DNA of 64,000 nt from Crotophaga sulcirostris (lineage: Eukaryota > Chordata > Aves > Cuculiformes > Crotophagidae): assembly GCA_013397455.1 (NCBI GenBank), contig VYZB01000290.1:124001-188000 (forward strand), written 5' to 3'. Both the position numbers and the translations under genes were made by a program. Numbering within the stretch: the stretch's first letter is position 1; every line of letters begins with the position of its first letter. Positions 51,901 through 64,000 of this stretch are shown here, piece by piece. The notes beneath the pieces were generated by a model. It did no database searches, was not told where the DNA came from, and was given only the letters and a program-made list of their open reading frames with translations.

Positions 51901-54900
51901 TGTCAACGCAACACGACAGCATATCAGATGTTTCACAGTTATCTGTCCTGTTTTTTCTTACCCTGTATCTCACCTCTATTTCAGCACTTAAGAGTAAAAA
52001 CAGTGATGTGTAGATGACCAGATGTCCTTCACTGACACAGCTGGAGCCTTTGCCTGATTCACTTGGTCACCACCAGTCAACAGTGCTACTGAAACAGAAG
52101 TCAAGCCCGCAGGTTGCAAGATCTTCTGTGGTCAGATCTTTACCATGACAAAAAAAATATGAAATGGAAATCTGTCCCAAAGACAGAGCACTGTGTGCTA
52201 CTGAAGATTTAGGCTTGAGAAAAAAAAGTCAGTAACTGGCCAAAAAAAAAAAAGAAAAGCTACTAACAAAGAGTAGCTCCTTCTGCAGACATGCTTGCTT
52301 CAAACAGTGCATCTTTATATTGTTTCACTTAGTCCCTTTGAAAGGGAAAACACAAAATGGCTGCCTTTGATAATAATAGCATCCACATGGCACGTCAGAA
52401 TGAAATGCTTATTAAGCTTTACTGTCACTTCTTTTGCCAGCGGCTTTCTTGTCAGGAGGGGAAAAAAATAAACCAAATTTCAACTTTTTCATTCAAAGTA
52501 GTTTCACTCTCTAACAGGATTTGAAGCTCTATAATATCATTAACCTCAAGAGGGTCAGAACACTCGGGGTTCACAGTGGCTAAAAACAGAAGAGATGGCA
52601 CAATCAAACTACAAACATTTTCTAGAAAAACACAGCAGTGAAAGCACAGGCAATGCTGGCTGAAGAAGGAACAAAGCAAAGCATTGAGAACACTTAGTTC
52701 ATTTCTTAAGTAGTATCTGTTGAGAAATAGAAAGGGTGTAAAGTGTGAAGGCTGCATGGGCCTGCACAATGCATAGGGGAATGCAATAGCACCTATTCAA
52801 CCTATCCTCCCTCTATTGTAAGACAGTTTGCATTCCCATGGTGCTATAATTTGCTCCAACTTCAAGATGTGTTTCGGAGCCAGGCTCCTGAAAGGAAAGG
52901 GAGAAAAAACAAAGCAAAAATTCTCAGTCAAATCTCAATTTTAACTGTTTATAGAATTTCAGAAAATGTAATAATTCCTTCTCCCCTTCAAAATTAACAT
53001 GCATTTCCTGCTTCTAAATAAAACAAGAAAAAGCATTCCCAGAATACTATAAGAATAGTCGTTACAGTGCAATCAGAAGAATAAAGGGTCAGCAACCTTA
53101 CAAGAAGATCTGTTATGAAATTTCCGGTATGGTTTTGCAAACCTCATAGAGTCCAAATATTTTGGAAAATGATCCAAACTTTTAACAATAATAAAACAAT
53201 AATACTTAAACTTTACCCTTTGAGGTTGAATAAGTACACTAGAGTGTTCTAGAGAATAGTAAGGAAGAAGGAACACGATGATTCCCAGTTTTGATCTTGA
53301 GTATGAATCAGATAAATGAAATTGTACCAGGTATTTCCGGGTTTCTTCATGTGAATCTACAGATAAACACAGTTTAGAGATTACTTGCCAGAGTATGGAT
53401 TACTTTGCATGTGCCCAGTTTTGTGATCTGATTTTATTTGAGCACTGTTTTGTGTGTATTGCTTTGCAGAGTTATATCATCTCAGCATTTTTCAGCTTTT
53501 AGATATCTATACAGTCAACCTACACTGCACATGAGAGTGGAAAAAACAACCAACCAGATAACCTCCAGTCTTTCATGCACACACTTAACATCGACATCCA
53601 ATACAGTGATCTCCATGTGCTTTCTCTTGGTCCTAGCTCTGTACTATGCAAGCAACCGTTGCGATTGTTACAATTGTTACTGAGACATTAGAAGCAAGTC
53701 TGTGATCCAACTACCTTCACTACACACAGTTAAAAAAAGCCACGTGCGCTGCATTGTTGCCTTCAAAGTTCTGCAGGAGGGTGGAGAACAGACTGCCACC
53801 ATAGAGATACCCTGTGTTTCTCACAATATAGTGGCTTTTCATCTTGTTAGATTGCTTAGACAAAGAATCACAAATCCCTGTGGCTTCCTGGAGCTTGCAC
53901 AGTTTGAAAGAGCCATATGACATGCAGATTATACATTGAGCCGGCAGAGGCACAACAACAGGTTACCATGGTTGAAGAAGAGAGGAGGATTACATGATAT
54001 CCATACGGGGAGGAGCAAGGGTGAGGGAAAAGAAATCATGTTTCATTATAAGTATGTTGTTCAGATGAGGCAAAATCTACCTTCTTCATTCAAACAATTC
54101 CTTGTTGGACATTGTCTTATAAAATAAAGCACTTATCCTTTATATTTCTCTATTTATGATACAAATGAGGATAGCTGTAGCTTTGGAGGAAAGACAAAAA
54201 AAATTAAAAAAAGGAAAGAAATCTTAACCAAAATGTGACCTTAGCAGATGTAATCCAATCTGATTTCCACTACATTAGCCTACGGATGCTTATGCAACTG
54301 CATAGCACAGCAACTGAGAGACAAAACAATGGAAGTTTTAAAGCTTTATTTATTGCTCGTTCTCAAAACATTCAATCGCCATCATGCTTCAACTGCCAAA
54401 TCTAAATTAGAGAGTTAAAAAAAAAAAAAAGTACTCTTCAGGGGAACATTAGAGCTCTATAGAGAGGTGTGAGCTCAAGGAGATGGAGTATCTGGCTAGA
54501 GACCAACTTGCCTATAAGTCCAGACCAAGTGGACCCATATGGATAGCTTTTAGAAAATCATAAGTGGTAACAAGTAGAAAAATCCCCTCCCTTCCATGTT
54601 CAGCCTCCTTTTTTGGCATTAGTAATTAAACTGTACTTACTGCCATTAGCAGATTACAGAAACTTCCAACAGAATCTAAACAATTTTCATATAATCTAAT
54701 CACTTCCTTATTTATTCATGTTTACCCACAATTTTCCTCCTCGTTCAGTCGGATTGCTATGTAATATTACAAAGCATAACAAAAGGTGGTTTGCTACTAA
54801 TTGAGTGGACCAGAGCAGTATATTAACCTCTTCTTTCAAAAGCACAAGGAATATGCATCAACTATCAGCCTAAGTGTTTAAAGTATATTAGAATTTGTAA

Positions 54901-57900
54901 ATGGTCAAAAACATTACCACTGAAGTTTTTCTTATGTCCTGCATCTACAAGCTGCTAGAGGTATTTAATCATTTACGCTTTTGCTAACATACTAATTCTA
55001 TACAATATTCAGCAACTAAGTTATAAATCTAAGTTAGCGATCAGTAATACATTTAAAATCATCTCTTGTATAAATTTGGCACAGGCCACATATTCATAAT
55101 TTGTACTGGTTTTTTTCCCCTTTTGTTTCTGACTCAGCATCCAACTGTGCACTGCTTCCTTCCTTTGGTATTACCCAACTTGTGAACACATGTAGGACCT
55201 TACTCAAACTGTTAATACAGATATGTCATGAAGTACCCTCCAGAAGTCCGGAAATATTGATAAATCCTTTGAAAGGGAAATCGCTAATTTACTTTGGTTG
55301 TAAATTTTCATTTTCACATCAAACTTTAGCATAGGAAATAAATTTGGGAATCAAATCATGTAAGTTCATTACTGTTCTCACCTAGTTTGCTTTTGCATAA
55401 AATTAATACTAATTATTTTAATACTTCTTAAAAACCTGTGTTCTTCATGAATATGAAAAAGTAATTAAAAGAACAAGACAGTTGTTTCCTAAAAAAAAAA
55501 TCACCAACCAACTCCCTCGCCAGTGAATTTAAGAGGCCTTCACATTAAGAAATTTGTTTTTCTTCTCTGCCACAATTTTATATAAAATATTATAATCAGT
55601 AAATATATACACAAAAATTGCAAGTAGAAATTTTAAAAACTTAACTGAGTTATGAACTGCTGGACTTATTTTACAATGGGAAAACTGTATTTCACAGAAG
55701 TTTTCCATATCTTCATATGAAAATAATAATAACATTGTTGTGTTTCCATTGATCATGAATGGTAGTTAATACATGAAAAAAACACCAACGACTAAGAAGC
55801 TTTTACAAAGCATGTTAATAATACAAGCTAACCCTAGAATCAGGCCTAGCATTTATCTTACATTTCCTCCCACCTCAAAACATAAAAAAACCCTAAGTGC
55901 CACTTCTTCAATTAGCATCTCATCATAAATTAACTTAAATATGTTCTTTATTATGTTAACTAGCACACCTTATTACCTTTTGGGTGCACTGTTAAGTGAT
56001 TTTTCTAATGCCAAACAGTACATCACCCTCAGAACCAAATCAGACCCCACAATATTCCCAGGTAGAACTATGCTTAATCCATCAGAATACCACAGTCCCC
56101 TAAATAGCATGCAGTAATAATCTGTCCATATTGCTAAGCGGAAAAACAAATATGGCAATCAAACCCCTGAAGGAAGGAAAAAAAACATGATAGCCTGAAG
56201 AAGAAAAGGAAGCAAAACGCAAATCCAGTAGAAGCTAGACTATGATGGCGAATGAGGGACATTTTCCTCTGCCTAAAAGAGTGTTACTGATAAAAACATT
56301 GCACAGACAGATATATGCATTAGGATAAAGTCCCAGTTATCATTTATGCACTTAGAACTATTTAACCATGCAGGCAAAAGGAAAGAAATAAAAATAGAAT
56401 GAAAGAGGCTAACCCCCATGACACATCCTGATCGCGATGGATGAACAATGAACTGAATATTTCCAGCTGGACAGGAGCGCCATCTCAGCACTATGTGATG
56501 TATTAGCCAAAAGCCAAGCACAGGTTTCTCATTTCAGTCCAGCATTAGGCAGTCAACTCAACTCTTTGAGTAACTGATTTTCACAGGAAAGTAGATTTGA
56601 AAGTCTCAATTCAAACACAATAAAGAATAAAATAAAGTGTTAAAAAAGAAAAAGTTAAAAATCAGTCACTGCCTGACAGAGTTGTCATAACACACTCTCT
56701 GTCTTAATTTCCTTTATGACATCAACTGAGAACACAGAATTCTCTGCTGAATAGTTTTGATTCACTTGCATACTGCTTGCACTTTCTTTATCCAACAGAA
56801 AGGTATACTATAAAGTTGAGTGAGGCTCGGGTATTTATATTCCCCAATCACTCTTTCTGCCAATTTTTTCATACTCTCTTGTTTTGCTTGAAGCTTCAAA
56901 TGCAACAAAACTTGAAAATAAATAGTAAGCCCCAAATTGAAACCACCATGATTTACTACATGAACAATCAAAATCAGGAATACTTGGCAAAATTTGAGCT
57001 CACAGCAGTTTGACCTTGCTGGTTTAAGGACTGATCAGTTTGCAGATAAAAAAAAAATAATTAAATATCCTGTAACTTCCCGGAATCCTAGAAGTGTACA
57101 AATATTTTACCAATATTTCCCTATAACACAAGAGATCCCATTTCTTGTCCTGACAACCACACAACTGATGCAAAACCAATCCTGTGTCTCTGCTTCCAAT
57201 TCTTGAAAAGTTACATGGAGATACTGACGCTTATCTCTTTAGCAAAGAGCTTTGAGATGTGCAGATAAAAAGTGCTAAGAAATGGACAAAGCATATTAGA
57301 GATGATTATTTCATTTTTAAGTACATGCTTATATCAAATATAGGTAAAAGTCACAGACAGACCTCATGACTGCTTTTGAAAACTGATGGCCGTCCAAAAT
57401 TCTCTGTGTTGGAAGGTTATATGGACTGTATGGCCAGAGCTTGTCCAGCGGGGCGAGGGGGGAACACCACAAAGTCAACACTGCACATTGACATACTGAA
57501 ATCTTATCAGCTAATGATGAGTTATTGCATATCAGATGCTCCTCAGTTAGTCTTCTTCCATGTTCTTGGCCACAGTAAATATGATGCAAACTTAACTTTA
57601 CCTCACCTTTTCCACGTGCTCAGAAAAGAAAACTTGGGCACATGGATTTTGGGTAGAACAGAAAACAAACTGTGTTTGAGCCCTCAGAGGGAAAAGTCTG
57701 CTACTGGGTACAGCCCACCCATTCTGTTCTCACTAACAACTGGGACTGCAGCACTTCCCATGTATTAAATGTTTTCCAGTGGCACTCATCAACATCAAAC
57801 ACGTCTCCTATTTTGATGCTCTTTAATAAATGTAATCTGAATATCAACAAAAGTAAATTGAACTATTGGTTATTGCGCACATATCAAAAGCGGAAAAATA

Positions 57901-58708
57901 AAATGTGGAGGGAACTACACCTTTTTGGAATAATGGGTAAAAAGTGTCCTACTATACTTTATCTTACAATACTTCTAAGTTTTTCCCTTATTTTTCATTT
58001 TTTCTTTCCAATGGCAAGGATCTTAAGGGCAACATGTTGCCTGCAGACCTTAGACTGGGAAGCATTTGCCCTGAAGCATCTTTCTCTGAATGTATCTCTC
58101 TGGTTTAATCTGCAACAATAAGGTTTGATTTTTAGACAGAACATTGCTTCTATTGATTTCAGCAAGGACTGAGGATTCATTTGCATTAAATGTTCCTCAA
58201 ACTAACTTTATTAGTTGGTCTAATAGAACTACCACCTTTCCCTGTAAACCTCATCTCTGAAAACCAGGTGCTCAGTCTCTTTCAGATGCTTTTGAACTAA
58301 CTCAACTCATAGTGGATATATCAATGAAATCTTCAGGTTCTTCCACAGACTACCTACAACTGGAATCTCTAAAGTTCAGGGACATATCTATACAAAGAGG
58401 TGTTTCTACCATGCACCTAGGACTGATAATGGCTCACATCATCTCCTGCATACCTTCATTTCTTGTTAATGCCTTTCTCCAGTTTGCTTAGAGACAGTCA
58501 ATGTGCAGCCATGAAGGAGAACATGTATGGCTTCCACCTTAGATCTTATTCTTTCTGGAAGGGTGAGGTAATACCAACTTGTTTTAAAATGATCATTCAG
58601 GGTTCATTAGCACACTGTACATTCTCACACTAAAGGGAAAATAATTTTTCTGTTATAGCACAGCTAAAGTTCTAGTAACAACAGACAAGTAGAGGAATCT
58701 GTTTTCAT
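45921..58708. other. Non-coding stretch
   Basis: Nearly 13 kb of AT-rich sequence without a supportable gene or RNA. Poly-A runs occur at about 50505-50529, 52239-52254 and 54418-54431. Several short frames with chance splice-like borders occur on the minus strand (for example near 52.5 kb) but none is convincing. Confidence 0.5.
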
Positions 58709-58798
58709 TTATATATGTACAGATATATATGCATATTAATACAAGCTTTATATATATGTATACACTCACACACACATATGTATATATACATACATAAA
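58709..58798. repeat. AT-rich TATATG/TACA/CA simple repeat
   Basis: About 90 bases of compound, imperfect simple sequence: TATATATG units, a short CACACACA run, then TATATACATACATA. Confidence 0.85.
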
Positions 58799-59705
58799 GT
58801 AAGCAAGCAGTGGTAAATACTATTCCCAGGATGAACACAGGAAGAAAACCAAAATATAAAAAGAAAAGCACAGCTTTCCCACAAAGATGTCTTTATATGG
58901 CTTTCACATTATGTAGATCCATCTGTCAAAGCAGATTCTGCAATAGGTTGTGTAACTGACACATCAAAAATTATGACTCTGATTCAGGAAAGATTTAGTC
59001 CATCCCTGTCCAGTTAAGCATTTAAGTATTTTAAGCACATGCTGAAAGTCCTATCGAAGTTATGGACATGCCCAAGCCGTTTTCTTGAATGGGAAATGCT
59101 GACTTGAATGAAGCACATTTATTTTTGAAAAAAAGACCATGAACAACACACAAGACAGGGGATCAGTGATGACAATACAGCAAGTGTCAGAGGAAAAGGG
59201 AGAGATTTATCTTGACAATCTGCAGGAAAACCTGCATAACGCTAACCAGTGCCAAAAGTGCCAGATGCAGGACTTCACAAGAATGCAATAGAAATTGGAG
59301 AACCTTAAGGTAACAATGACTTCAGTTTCTGAAATGTGACACAGGGAATGCATGTCCACAGTGAAGCTTGCAGTACAGCTGCAGGATAGCTAAGCATATC
59401 CTATCTTTAAACAAGGTCAGGCAATAATGGTACCTGACCAGGGTGTAAGGCAGCTGAATGACTAGTTAGCTTAAAAAGATAGGAACTGATGTGTGTTACA
59501 GTTCCTTTTTCAAGCTGAAAAACAAAGAGTAAAGGGTGGGATGACATTGAGTTGCCAGCTGTGGGACTGTATTACACATGCCACCTATGTAAGGATGTGT
59601 CAGAAGAGCAACATCTTTCACATCTAAATTACACTACACTACACTGCAGCATTAAAGCTTCACGAAGACCAAGTTCAACTTGAAAAAAGAAAATGTTTGA
59701 GTTAC
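58799..59705. other. Non-coding stretch
   Basis: AT-rich, with a short (ACACT)3 run near 59632-59646. No gene recognised. Confidence 0.5.
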
Positions 59706-59909
59706 CCTTCAGGAAAAATATAGTACTTGTGAAGGAAAGCAAAAGTGAACAGCAAAACAAGGCCTATTACACAGCTTGGAATCTGTGCGACTAGATGCCA
59801 TTGAGGAGGGGGAAGATTCACAACATAAGCAGTGGCCCCTGAAGAATTTTGATATTGCAGCCTTGGGTCTGCCCATTCCAAAGATGTCAGATTTACCATG
59901 CTATTAAGT
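59706..59909 (-). CDS. Candidate first coding exon, membrane protein-like
   Basis: On the minus strand a long pyrimidine-rich tract ending TTTCTACTTCAG (acceptor, exon start 59909) is followed ten bases later by an ATG at 59899-59897 in a good initiation context (A at -3, G at +4). The frame runs 64 codons plus two bases to a possible donor (GAAGG followed by GTAACT); without splicing it closes at TAA in the same place. The product would have a short N-terminal region with two N-glycosylation sequons (NLT and NSS) and then one membrane segment (IPSCVIGLVLLFTFAFLHKY), as in the start of a receptor or other multi-pass protein. Codon choice looks plausible. No family is recognised and no in-frame partner exon was found, so chance is still a real possibility. 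Confidence 0.3.
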
Positions 59910-60359
59910 CTGAAGTAGAAAGTTCACAAGAGAGGAGAGGAAGACAAAAATTCACACTGGTACCTGAAAAACTGACCTCTTCATTCATAATGAATGAACC
60001 AAACAAGACACAGTTCTGCTTCCTATCTGTTTTTTCTAATCACAGAAAAGAAAAATCACACAAGAATAATAAACTACACTATAAGTAAACCCAAACCCAT
60101 CTCACAGACTTACTTATAATCAGATATGAAGCAGTTTCAGTGTTTGTGAAAGAAAGGAAACTTCCTTTCTTCAATGACAAAAATCTGTGAATGACATTTT
60201 ATCATTCATCAGTGTGAATTCTTGTCTTGCAAATATACTACTCAGGAAGGATTCAGTTAGCAATTAGTGAGATGATATATAGTGGTGAATACAGATTAAA
60301 AGACAAAGAAATGCCCAAGAGTGATTACAGATGTAATAATACAGACATTAACATTACTC

Positions 60360-60961
60360 AGGCAGAAAGGGACCTGGGAGTGCTGGTTGACAGGAAGCTC
60401 AACATGAGTCAGCAGCGTGCCCAGGTGGCCAAGAAGTCCAATGGCATCCTGGCCTGCATCAGGAATAGTGTGGCGAGCAGGACCAGAGAAGTTATTGTCC
60501 CCCTCTACTTGGCACTGGTCAGGCCTCACCTTGAATACTGCGTACAGTTCTGGGCCCCTCAGTTTGGGAAAGATGTCAGGATACTGGAGGGTGTCCAGAG
60601 GAGGGCAACAAAGATGGTGAAGGGGCTGGAGCACAAGCCCTACGAGGAGCGACTGAGGGAGCTGGGGCTGTTTAGTCTGGAGAAGAGGAGGCTCAGGGGT
60701 GACCTTATTGCTCTCTACAACTACCTAAAAGGAGGTTGTAGTCAAGCGGGCGTTGGTCTCTTCTCACAGGTGACCAGTGACAGAACTAGAGGACATAGAC
60801 TTAAGCTTCGTCAGGGGAAGTTTAGACTTGATGTTAGGAAGAAGTTCTTCACTGAAAGGGTGATTGGCCACTGGAATGCGCTGCCCAGGGAGGTGATGGA
60901 GTTGCCGACCCTGGATGTGTTTAAGGGAAGACTGGATGAGGCACTGAGTGCCATGGTTTAG
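60360..60961 (+). pseudogene. CR1 ORF2 C-terminal fragment, frame intact
   Basis: About 200 residues from the end of the CR1 ORF2 protein, downstream of the reverse-transcriptase catalytic core. Blocks visible: [80 protein letters not shown] and [20 protein letters not shown]. No stops or shifts interrupt it, but the endonuclease, most of the polymerase and the promoter are missing, so the copy cannot move on its own. The open frame extends left to 60227 into unrelated sequence by chance. Confidence 0.9.
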
Positions 60962-61043
60962 ATGATGGGATGGTGTTAGTGTTGGCTTATAGGTTGGACT
61001 TGATGATCTCAGAGGTCCTTTCCAACCTTGTGATACTGTGATA
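60360..61043 (+). mobile_element. CR1 LINE 3' portion, young
   Basis: A 5'-truncated CR1 whose remaining ORF2 C-terminus is open and reads cleanly from [17 protein letters not shown] to DEALSAMV before a TAG at 60959-60961. The 3' UTR follows (GGCTTATAGGTTGGACTTGA, TGATCTCAGAGGTCC) with a tail of ATACTGTG repeats, unlike the ATTCTATG tail of the copy at 17.8 kb. It is about 96% identical to the copy at 63.5 kb over some 365 bases (14 differences counted by eye), so both derive from one recently active subfamily. The exact left junction is uncertain by some tens of bases. Confidence 0.95.
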
Positions 61044-63486
61044 CTGTGTGATACCAAGCCTAGAAGACAATGAAGGAGCCCTATGTCCTTTCACAGACAT
61101 TTTGTTATGCCAATCTATATCCATATATGTAGGTTAGGTTCTGCTCATGGCAGCATCAGAAGAAAAGTCAGCTTTGAACAGGCTACCTCAGAAGCAAATT
61201 CAGCTGAAAAAGTTGAGCAAAAATGCTTCTCTAGAAAAGCTATAGTTTATATTCTGCTACACATCTGGCCTACATAAAAAGTGCTCAAGGCAGAACCAAG
61301 CACTGCTTTCTCTCCTGTTTTTTATCTTGTGAATGCTAGAGCATCAAGCACAACAAAGTTAGCTAAAGACAAAGTGGAAACAATACCCAGATCCCTGTTC
61401 CAGAGCTCAACTGGAACCTAACAATATGGAATGTAGGATAGGGCTCTGCTTTACTGCTCTGCCACCAGAAAGCTCCACACATAGCAGTGGGAAGACTGTC
61501 AGAAGGCAAGGGAGAAACGAGACTGAATTTCTGCTAGCCAATAATAGCCTCTTACATCCTTGCCAGTTGTTCTAAGAGGGAAGAGAGTAAGGTATCAACA
61601 GAAACCGCCTTGGTGTCCTCCTTATTAAATAGCATAAAACAGATCCTACAAAGTAAAGCAGTACAATCTACTTCCACTTTTCAAGGCCATGCTCAGTATG
61701 ACCAGTCCAGTCAAGGCCAGTCCCTGATTCTGTATGCCAGCAGAGCACATTGTCAAGGATCAGGGCTGCATTTCTGCCATTATGCACTCTGTTCTGAGTA
61801 GCAGCTACATTAAAATCCTAACACTTCTATAAGAAATGTTACCGTAGCTCCTCTATGCCAATTACATGATGCAAATCTAAGCTTTGAACTCTGGTGGCTG
61901 GTGGGGAGAAAAAAATAATTTGAAAACAACTGCATTTTCCAATTCTCCTACCAACCAACTTGTTCTCTAAGCCTGGTTGTTTTACAGCAGTCATCATGTT
62001 ACCCTCGCTGGGAGTATGCCTAAGCATACACACATCCATGTATGTTTGAATGCATATTCACACACAAAAATTATAATACATGTATAAATTTCATTCTGTA
62101 TTTACTCATTTGTTGCAAACACCACTCCTAATGGAAAATAGACCATGTCTCCTTTTTAAGAGAATGATTAGGACCACATGTTTCACTGACTCTTTATGCT
62201 GAGGACCGTGCCGATACTTTAGAAACCGAATTACTAACAGCATACTAAACTTATTTCCCTGGTGGAAACCACTGGCTACTAACTTATGAATAAATTTCTC
62301 CCTAAACATGCAGGTAATCATCATATAAAGCCAGAGGCCTAAAATGAGTAGGTATGGGGCAGATGAGAGCAAGGTTCATATGCAATAGTAACATATTCTA
62401 TAACCCAATGACTTTGTTTATCTGAGAAACCCAGTATTACATCACTTTTCCTAAAGAGAATATAAACAGCACATTTTTGAAGAAACAGTTACTTAATGTG
62501 CAACTTGTCACCACTATCAGCTTTAACATAATAAAATACATGTGGAAAATCCCTTGAAGCAAACCTTCTGCAAAGCAGATTCTTCTCTAGTCTGGGTCAG
62601 AGGGTGTGTATGTCTATGAAGGAAATGCTATCTCTCTCTCTCTTTCACACACCCACTCACTGTAGGTCATACAGCAGAGCTCACTGTTGTGATACGTCTG
62701 CTGTATGCATGGCATCAGCTCCTTGAGGTAAAGAAATTGTTTCTTGGGGAGCATCTGTGCCTTGTAAAGAAAACCAACAAATCACACTTCAACATATTAA
62801 ATAGTAGCACTCATTGAAATTTCAACCAAGGATCTCTAAAAGCATTTTGCAGACAATGAATAAAGCATGTTTCAGCAAGGTAAATACTACACTCCGTATT
62901 TTGTAAATATGGAAACCACAGCAATACCTAACTGAATAATTTAAAGTCACTCTGAAAAAATGTGGAAGTGACAAGCTCCAGACTGTAATTTTGGAACAAC
63001 CAGATTTCAGTCATTAAGTCTGGATGAAAGTTTGCACAACCTGACCTGGCAAGGCACAAAGCTACACTGGGCAGTAGATAACATCCTTCATTTCTCTTTG
63101 AAACAATGAGCAATATTGGTACTAATATGTCAGAGGAAGGCAAGTTAGGGCAGTTTGCCCCAGATTCAGTTTTAAGAGGTTAAAGGAAATTTTCTAGTAA
63201 CTGGATCATACTGCACCCTGTATTTTGCACTAGGATCCTAGGTAATTGCTGTGTAGGACCCTGAAGAACCACTCTTGCACTCACCACATTTTCTGTATCT
63301 AAGCAAAGTTCAGCCTAGCCTGATAAACATTTCCTAGTGCAGCTCTGTCAAGATTTTGACAACACAACTTTCATACTATAGCTTTTTCCTGTAAACAAGG
63401 GTTGATAATTTTTTCGAATTCTGAGACACAGAAGTAGTAAATACTAGTGAGAAGGTAAACAGTAGACCCTTACTTCATTTAAATTC
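61044..63486. other. Non-coding spacer between the two young CR1 copies
   Basis: AT-rich sequence with a short (CT)n run at about 62629-62644. A minus-strand open frame at 62106-62372 has a reasonable acceptor but no donor or recognised domain. Nothing else seen. Confidence 0.5.
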
Positions 63487-63493
63487 ATAAACT

Positions 63494-63867
63494 GTCTGGA
63501 GAAGAGGAGGCTCAGGGGTGACCTTATTGCTCTCTACAACTACCTAAAAGGAGGTTGTAGTCAGGCGGGCATTGGTCTCTTCTCACAGGTGACCAGTGAC
63601 AGAACTAGAGGGCACGGACTTAAGCTTCGTCAGGGGAAGTTTAGACTTGATGTTAGGAAGAAGTTCTTCACTGAAAGGGTGATTGGCCACTGGAATGCGC
63701 TGCCCAGGGAGGTGGTGGACTCGCCAACCCTGGATGTGTTTAAGGGAAGACTGGATGAGGCACTGAGTGCCATGGTTTAGGTGATGAGATGGTGTTAGTG
63801 TTGGCTTATAGGTTGGACTTGATGATCTCAGAGGTCACTTCCAACCTGGTGATACTGTGATACTGTG
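63494..63867 (+). mobile_element. CR1 LINE 3' end, young, with target-site duplication
   Basis: 374 bases matching the end of the copy at 60.4-61.0 kb, starting within the [20 protein letters not shown] block and running through the stop (63778-63780) to an ATACTGTG tail. The sequence ATAAACT occurs immediately left (63487-63493) and immediately right (63868-63874), a 7-base target-site duplication that fixes both junctions. The remaining ORF2 frame is intact. It was truncated at the 5' end when inserted. Confidence 0.95.
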
Positions 63868-63874
63868 ATAAACT

Positions 63875-64000
63875 CAGACTTCTGAATCAAGAATACCATC
63901 TTTAAATAATTCTAGTATTTTATCCCTTATGGTATCATAAATCTTGAAACTGCTGAAATTATTCTGTGTCACTCTAGTTTTTCTCAAAGTTTATGTCAGA
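63875..64000. other. Non-coding window end
   Basis: AT-rich flank to the right of the young CR1; nothing recognised. Confidence 0.5.

Noticed and set aside
52452..52579. Exon-like minus-strand segment with a strong acceptor (TTCTGTTTTTAG)
   Set aside because: Open for about 42 codons to a stop, but no good donor and no polyadenylation signal seen; does not join in frame to the 59.7 kb candidate.
57376..57768. 130-codon open frame on the plus strand, overlapped by another at 57672-58121
   Set aside because: Neither frame shows a domain or coding-like composition; the overlap of two frames suggests a stop-poor patch.
62106..62372. Minus-strand frame with a membrane-like start after a good acceptor
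   Set aside because: No convincing donor and no recognised family; T-rich sequence gives hydrophobic translations by default.
1..64000. CRISPR arrays, tRNA or rRNA genes, multi-gene defence or biosynthetic clusters
   Set aside because: No regularly spaced repeats, no cloverleaf-like conserved boxes, and no adjacent long reading frames; the sequence is vertebrate non-coding DNA.

Overview
The window looks like non-coding bird chromosome. It is AT-rich vertebrate-style DNA with no operons, ribosome-binding sites or long open frames. It carries several fragments of CR1, the dominant LINE of bird genomes, including copies ending in the characteristic short 3' tail repeat (ATTCTATG-type and an ATACTGTG variant). 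Two short runs of N (46 and 60 bases) are assembly gaps. The exact bird lineage cannot be fixed by eye.

Layout. Bases 1-400 hold the end of a plus-strand protein-coding gene: a pyrimidine tract and splice acceptor, about 99 codons, a stop, and an AATAAA signal 14 bases further on followed by a GT-rich stretch. This is the only gene piece I call with good confidence, and I do not recognise the protein. From there to the end I see no second exon I would call securely. Mobile-element relics are scattered: an old minus-strand CR1 (about 5.8-6.9 kb) with a separate CR1 tail at 7.1 kb; CR1 pieces at 17.8 and 40.5 kb; an almost complete but dead mariner transposon at 33.1-34.3 kb with its terminal repeats and TA target duplication preserved; and two young, closely related CR1 copies at 60.4-61.1 and 63.5-63.9 kb, the second with a 7-base target-site duplication.

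Less certain items are a frame-broken coding relic on the minus strand at 35.5-36.0 kb (possibly a retrocopy), two exon-like minus-strand segments at 59.7 and 44.4 kb, and a possible old hAT transposon end near 45.86 kb. Simple repeats are few and short.

No gene cluster, defence system or other multi-gene machinery is present. Most of the 64 kb is best read as intergenic or intronic sequence in a gene-poor region. I found no convincing new biological system; the items worth checking are the terminal exon, the broken coding relic, the exon-like segments and the history of the transposons.
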